A stretch of DNA of 64,000 nucleotides, taken from Limonium bicolor. Lineage: Eukaryota; Streptophyta; Magnoliopsida; Caryophyllales; Plumbaginaceae. Every line of letters starts with the position of its first letter. The stretch's first letter is position 1. A program made the position numbers and the translations under genes. Positions 57,957 through 64,000 of this stretch are shown here, piece after piece. The notes under the pieces are model-generated. The model worked only from the letters and a program-made list of their open reading frames with translations, was not told the DNA's origin and did not search any database. The stretch is from assembly GCA_023374045.1 (NCBI GenBank), contig CM041776.1, positions 144,835,296-144,899,295 of the forward strand, in the 5' to 3' direction.

Positions 57957-60327
57957 CTGCAGTAAAAATATGGAGCCCCCGAGGGGGTCAGCAACCCTTG
58001 GCTGGTATGGTTAACGCGCAGCCCATCGGCTACCGGGATACGCGCAACTAATTGTCATGATGACATGGCATTCATTTTGAACATACAACATATATATATC
58101 ACAGCAAGAATATTGCACAACATCATCACACATAACATACAAGAACGAATCCTTTTAGGAAGCGAACCAACACAGTTAGATCCCATGGAGAGCCTAGAGA
58201 ATGTTTCCAAACCCATGCTAAGCTCGTTACATAACTCGTTACCGTCCTGTTAGATTGAACGGATAACTTAACACAAGGTGCCTCGGATATAGTAACCCAA
58301 GCACACCGAACAAAACATAGTATGCCCCTGTGGCCCGACGTGAGTCAGTAAAATAGCCTTGGTTAAGCTAAAGGGGAGGTTGGAAACCAAATTGGAAAAA
58401 CAACCATAACATACAGAGAGAATCGAACCGGTTATGACATCGACTTCCATACTCACACGCGTGGCCGGAACAGACCGGACTCCTCACTTCCCCCGTTAGC
58501 ACTTGTTAGAAGTACAACATTGAACTCAATGAACAAATCACAACTATTGGTTAAGTCTTGTTAGACACACACAAGGGAAGAGAGAGTCACACTTAACAAT
58601 ATAATAATATTTAACAACAGTAAACTCATTACATGACTTAAGTCTTACAAGGTCATAACAAACAGAAAAACATACAACACACAAGCCGGTGTTAACCGGT
58701 AGGCAACAGACTGCAAGAAAATCATACCTTGGTCCTTGCTTCGACTGGTTTCCACCGTAGGTCACTCCTATACATGATTAATAACGTCGGTCAATTTACT
58801 TACTTAACTTCAATTTTACTAAGTATTTTACATGGTTATATGACATGTTTTAATGCCTAAACTTATCCTTGTTTACCTACAATATACCCCCTAGGGTTAA
58901 CTACTTAAGCCACTCTTTTTATTTTTTTTTACAGGTTTGGTCCGACCGACCTTACACAAGGTCGGTCCATTCCAGAACATATTACCGTCAAAAATTCTAC
59001 TCCGACCGACCTTGCAAGTTCGGTCACAAGTTCGATCTATTCCCGAAAGTTTCTTTCCTTTGAAAATTCAGGCCCGACCGATCTTGGCAAGTCCGGTCGC
59101 AAGATCGGTCGATTCCCGAGACTCACTTACGTACAAAAATTTAGACATGACCGAACTTGTAAGTCCGGTCCCAAGGTCGGTCTATTCCAGAGACTCAAAC
59201 CGTACTAAAAATCCATGCCCGACCGACCTTGCAAGTCCGGTCCCCAAGGTCGGTCCATTCCAGAGACCATTTCTCGCAGGGTAAACTGGGCTCGACCGAC
59301 CTTGCAGGTCCGGTCCCCAAGGTCGGTCTGCTCCAGACCCTTGTTTTTAAATGCCCATTTAACTCCAAACTTCACCTCATATATCCTAGTATGTTCTAAC
59401 CTTATTTGGGCACTTCAAACACACCTTAAGACCTCCATTAAACTCCTTAAATCATTCATCAAAACCTCCTCAAGCATTACACAAATTCTTATAAAAAGGT
59501 TGGCACATGCAATACTTTTCCCTAAGTTTCTATGTGGTGTTTCATACCTAGAACTTCCACTATTCCCAAATGTTTTCTCACCACTACAACATCATCTCCC
59601 AAACATCTTTTCTTAACAACCTAAACTTCTAGTTGATGTCTAAGTCCTTTTTGTTTCCTAGAACATTTAAGACATTACTTTTCCTCTAGTAAAACACCTA
59701 AAACATTTCTAACACTTCCTAGTTCACCAAATCTTGTTTAAACACTTATATTTTCTTGTACATTACCTAAATTTGGACATGAACTCTCCTAGAACATTAC
59801 TAAGCCAAAACACATTGTTTTCACCATTAAACAATCAAGAACACTAAAATCCATCAAGAACATTCTTATACACAAAACTTCACTCATTTATCACTACATC
59901 ACAATATAGTGCATAATTTAAATTGCTTGGCACTTAGGCCCTTAAATAGCATAAACCTTAAACACTGAATTTCCACAATATATTTGCCTTTGACCTGCAA
60001 ATACACCCAACAATACATATGCCTTTTACTAAGCCCTTGAGAGCATTTTTCTAAGTCATTTACCATTGGCTCCTTAAGTAGTTTTAATAAGCAATATAAG
60101 CTCATTTCTCTTAAGACATTATAAGCTACATTAGGTTAGCATATTTACCTCTTTTCCTCACAAACGTCTTTCTTGTTTCCTTGTTCAAAAATCGGTAAGG
60201 GTGTTTGATTTCTTGTCAACTTCTAAACAATATACAAATAATGAAATGAGTATACAAGCCTTATGCTTCACTCATTGTAAACCCTAGATACATCGATTGT
60301 CTTAGAACATTTAGATGATTGTTTTAC
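57957..60327 (-). other. Putative LTR leader intron in B2
   Basis: On the minus strand CCAAG/GTAAAAC at 60327 and CTGAC-hairpin-ATTTTTACTGCAG/G at 57957. The island 58937-59334 lies inside. Confidence 0.45.
58937..59334. repeat. GACCGACC/GGTCGGTC island in B2
   Basis: Six units near 65 bp, each with CGACCGACCTTG, AGTCCGGTC and GGTCGGTC, separated by ATTCCAGAG-type spacers. Closely related in layout to the C islands. Confidence 0.9.
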
Positions 60328-60941
60328 CTTGGATATGAAAGAGAGTTTGGATATGTAGCAAGAGAGGACTCCACCAAGCCCTTGGAAGATTCAAATGAAG
60401 CTAGAACAGCATAGGGCACCATTAATGGCGGACAACATACAAACATGAAGGAATGTTATTTTCTTTGAGTTTCAGATTCAAAGAAGCATTAGAGCTTTTT
60501 GGTGAGCTCATCTTTCCTTGAAAAGATCTTACATTGAAAGTGAAGCTTTCTTTTTCTTCCTTTACAATTGCTTTTTTGGTCTTGCAAGAATATAGTGAAG
60601 ATGAGCTCAAGCTCCTCCCATGGAGATTCCTCTTGACCGAAAGGAGCTCTTGGAATTTTAGAAGATAGGAATGAAGAGCTTGGCAAGACAAGAGAATGGT
60701 GGTCTTTGTTTTTGATTTGAATGAGCTAGGAATAATGATAATGGAAGTTGGTGTTGGAGTTGATACTATTGCAAAACCGTGAATGGAGAGCAAGAAGGAG
60801 GTAGAAGAGAGGTTGGAGACGTGGGAAATGAAGAGGGAAATAAGAGAATGAAGATAAGTAGCTAGTTTTTGATATTTAAAGTAAAAGTAAATAGTGATTT
60901 GCTTTATTAATTTTACTTACTTGATAACTAACAAGGGGGGA

Positions 60942-60948
60942 TGACTCA
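60942..60948 (-). promoter_or_regulatory. TGACTCA motif in B2
   Basis: Same relative place as at 4230; here the flanking palindrome is imperfect (ATGACTCACCC). Confidence 0.45.
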
Positions 60949-61478
60949 CCCTTATAAAAACTGGCCCCCATTAAGTAGGAAGGGTGTTTTAGTCTTTGTT
61001 GACCAATTATCACACTTATATTGACATATGTTATAAACTTGGTTAATTTGGTTACTATTCACAAAAACAAGGCACATTGTTGAGAAATTTTTGATTTCCC
61101 ATTGATTTAGACTTCCTAATGTGATACTAAGTAGTACACATGTTACTTAAAGAGTAATGATGGACATTTAGCCATTCAAAACTCATTTACAAGACAATTT
61201 TCAAAAATGTGCTTTAATTAACTTGTTTTCAAGCTTGGTTTTCTTTGGTAATTGGTTTAATATGTTTTATTAATATATAAATAAGGTCTTGGTAAGCTCA
61301 CTAGGTCTTAACCAAGCTTATCCTAAGCTTAGAGCACATTTTGGCCTTTATTGACCTTAAGGTATTTACTTATGTTTTCTATGGTTTAAATTGTTTACTA
61401 ATGTTTCTAAGACTCTTTTTAGTCTTTATATACCATATTTAGATGTTTAAACAACATACTAAGGTTTGGGGTATTTCA

Positions 61479-63624
61479 TTCATTAATTTCATGAATTACA
61501 CAAACTGTGAGTTAAGATAAACATTCGACAAGGAACAATATCATGTATTCACAAGTAAGCATAATAAATCCGATTCGTGTGTATTATCTTAATTAGGTGA
61601 TCAATTAGCACACAAACACACAAATCAGAGTAGCCAAGGTAGCATACAGGGCATGAGAAGTTCATACCGTTCACCGTTGACTTGGACTCACCGACTTCCC
61701 TTCGGTGTTCGACTTTCGAATCCTACCACATACATGTGATCGAGCGGTTAATTAACTATAATTAACTTAACTCGTTTTATCTTTTACGGTTCCGATCTTA
61801 TACTTACTATGTCTTTACAATTATTACACTTACACATTGTCTACTTACTCTTCATTACTTTTAAAATTTGTTTATACCCTTAATGACCATTAACATCATT
61901 AATCAAGTACTAATTATCTTATACTATCATTACCATCCTTTACCTTTACTTAAAAGCCACATTTTAAATTAATTTTTAACTTTCAGGGTTGGTCTGGGAC
62001 CTTGTCCGGGTCTTAAGTCCCGGACCACCCTGTGGTCTGAATTCTCGAACAGATTTTACTAGTGGTTCGGGTCATTATACATAAGGTAAGTCCCAGACTA
62101 GTGGCCTTGCAAACTCTCGAGAAAAATTTCAATGTGGTTCGGGTCCTTGTACCCTAGTCAACTCCCGGACCAGGAGTTTGGTAGACTTTTGGACGTTTTT
62201 CATGGGGTGGTCCGGGTCCTTGTATGGGACCTATGTCCCGAACCACCCATTACTTGCACTCTCGGCCTAATATATTGGTCCGGGAATTAGTCCTGGACTT
62301 AAGTCCCGGAGCCTGCTACAATTTCTATAGTTTTGACATTTTCAAAATCTGTTACATTCCTCTCTTTGCCTAATTAATTCCCCATTGTTCCTGCACTTAA
62401 TCCCACATATTCGAGCATCTAATTAGCCTCCTAAACATATCTAAATCCATTACTAACTCATTACTTATTTTCATACTAATTCACACACATTATTTTCTAA
62501 GTTTCCTTTCAGCACCTACATTATCTCTTCTTAGTCTAGTTACGCTACAGATTTTGGTTCCCTCATCTACCATTCTTGGTTTCCCTTCCTAATGCCATTT
62601 CTAAGGTTTACAATGCATTATCTATCACTCTTAATCTACCCACAACTTAGCTCCTTTAAAAATCTGTTTCAAAGTGTTTTCCTACCTAGTTTCTAGCTCT
62701 TAAGTGTTCTAGTTTCCTAGGTAAAATTTGACATAGTCTCCCCTAAATTTTAAACATTCTCACCACATGTTTTACTCACATATTGTCATTTTTCAAACCT
62801 GTTCAACACACATATTACAACATACACACTAAACACTAAACACTCATTTTAATTCCTGCACACCCACAATTTCTTTCCTTAAGGTTTATACAAGTTTTTA
62901 ATCATCTTTAGAAGCTTTAAAACAGTTGGGTTCTCTTCCACATTATGCTACTACTCAAGACCATTTACAATACTCATTCTAAGCTTTAAAAATCTGTTAC
63001 ACAAAATATACACAAGGTACACAAGGTGAGTGCAGTTTACCTTGATTTCTTTCTAGCTTTCTTCTTTCTTCTTTCTTCTTTCCTTCTTCCTTCCTTTCCT
63101 TTCCTCTCTTCTTGACCCCGGTAATGGAGTTCCAATGTTCTAATGCTACAGCCCAATGATATACCACCAATTTAATTCAAACTAACCCTTAAATCATCTT
63201 AAAGCTTTAAGGTATGTTTTTAGGGTTTAGGAAAAGGCCTTACCTTGCAAGGGTGTAGATGGAGTTTAGAACAGCAACAAGGCAAGATTTCCACTCCACA
63301 AAAGAATCCAAAAATCCGGTGGGAACAAAGAATAAGAGGCTCCAAACTTAGAAATTTCTTATTTAGCGAATGGGAGTTAAAAATGCTAGTTTTTCGAATT
63401 TCTTTTTACCTTAGACCAACAAGGTGAAGGAGGAGCATCTAATGGTGGTCTTCATCTTCAAAAACAAGAACACCCATGGAGATGAACATGGGTATTTTCG
63501 GATTTGGAAAAGAGGGAAATGTTCTCCTTAATGAGAGGAATCCAATGGTACTATTTTTGTATTTTTTGGAGAAGATTTAAGGGTTCAACAAGGGGAGAGA
63601 AGGGAGAGTGTTGGATGGGTTATG
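61479..63624 (-). mobile_element. Element E LTR, segment 2
   Basis: It begins with the TTCAT duplication and resumes E. The stretch 61585-61680 matches 22313-22410 of A, and 63410-63530 matches 51455-51560. It has a donor-like GCAAG/GTAAGG at 63243 (minus) and the island 61985-62312. A CTTT/CTTC-rich microsatellite at 63050-63112 stands in the leader region. F truncates it at 63624. Confidence 0.85.
61985..62312. repeat. GTCCCGGACC/GGTCCGGGTC island in E
   Basis: About five units containing GGTCCGGGTCCTTGT followed by AAGTCCCGGACCA or variants. Inverted halves are 5-8 bp with CTTGT/TTAAG between. It lies between donor 63243 and acceptor 56853. Confidence 0.87.
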
Positions 63625-64000
63625 TGTAACGCCCCGGTTTACCACCACCATTTACTTAGTCATTTTTTTTTTAATTTCTTAAGACATACCATAACTGAAG
63701 TAGCATCATAAACGTTAGTTTATATTATACATGCGTCAGTTTACAAAAGGTCCCCTAATACTATCCCCGGGGGTTACCGCCACACTTACTAAAGACTAGT
63801 AAGTGTAAGGCTATAACCACCACCACCCCTACGTTAGCTATCTTACATTGCCGTTCTACTACCAAAAGAGTGACACAACCAAACCGTCACTTTACACCTT
63901 AGTACCAAAAGACCCCTTCCAGCCAACTACTATGTTAACTCCTACTCCTATTTTACACCAAAAGCAAGGGGTATCAAAAGACTATTACATCACTAGGATC
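63625..64000 (-). mobile_element. Element F: start of another LTR, cut by the window edge
   Basis: TGTAACGCCCCGG is the shared start (on the plus strand) of the minus-strand LTR families, here interrupting E. The 376 visible bases have no gene. The flank TTATG (63620-63624) should recur after its far end. Confidence 0.7.

Larger units (their letters stand above)
57557..61478 (-). mobile_element. Solo LTR B2 (3.9 kb), same family as B1
   Basis: Runs TGTAACACCCC to GGGGTATTTCA, with perfect TTCAT duplications and no internal domain. It shares the B1 phrases gttaaccacccacgtgg and cggtctgatg near its start and the cattggctcctta region near its other end. Its island uses GACCGACC words (as in C) rather than the GTCCGAAC words of B1. 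Confidence 0.93.

Noticed and set aside
59215..59616. A 133-codon frame, and similar Arg/Pro/Ser-rich frames at 46900-47127 and 58937-59284
   Set aside because: They are translations of the GACCGACC island and its spacers. Frames are not kept between the LTR copies.

Overview
This is plant nuclear heterochromatin made entirely of LTR retrotransposons nested inside one another. I find no host gene, tRNA, rRNA or CRISPR. Plant origin is inferred from Ty3/gypsy chromovirus coding remains, initiator-Met-tRNA type primer sites (TGGTATCAGAGC), multi-kilobase LTRs and very AT-rich spacers. The species cannot be told from the sequence.

Layout, outermost to innermost. E (right part of an LTR, 56395-63624) is interrupted by D (AT-rich LTR ending at 56394), by solo LTR B2 (57557-61478, duplication TTCAT) and by F (LTR start, from 63625). 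D appears to hold A, a minus-strand element. A's 3' LTR is 1-423 plus 4965-5137, its internal region lies within 5138-13258, and its 5' LTR is 13259-52404, itself split. A was hit by solo LTR B1 (424-4959, ACCGA), plus-strand solo LTR T1 (5226-7675, CCAAA), the coding-poor minus-strand element L (14596-22307, GTCCG) and the minus-strand element C (22437-49879, TTGTT). C carries a foreign LTR fragment X (27109-28490), plus-strand solo LTR T2 (30230-32257, TCTTA) and T3 (33123-42188), a nearly full-length plus-strand Tekay/Del-type chromovirus. The chain E>D>A>C>T3 is five levels deep. Six insertions have perfect 5-bp target duplications; T3's matches at 4 of 5 bases.

Coding content: only T3 has recognisable gag, protease, RT, RNase H, integrase and a chromodomain remnant, broken by frameshifts and stops. 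C keeps a short integrase motif on the minus strand. The rest is decayed or non-coding.

The most striking pattern is shared by the LTR families on both strands. Each has a local, GC-rich, CpG-rich island of short inverted repeats built around GTCCG/CGGAC, with family-specific wording (GTCCGAAC, GACCGACC, CCACGGAC, GTCCCGGACC, GGTCCAGACC). In ten LTR copies where I could find both sites, the island lies between a good 5' splice-site match and a good 3' splice-site match. This suggests that the long LTR leaders contain introns housing these islands. A second shared structure is a hairpin with a 7-bp stem and 4-nt loop just before the polypurine tract, whose stem sequence differs between families while pairing is kept.
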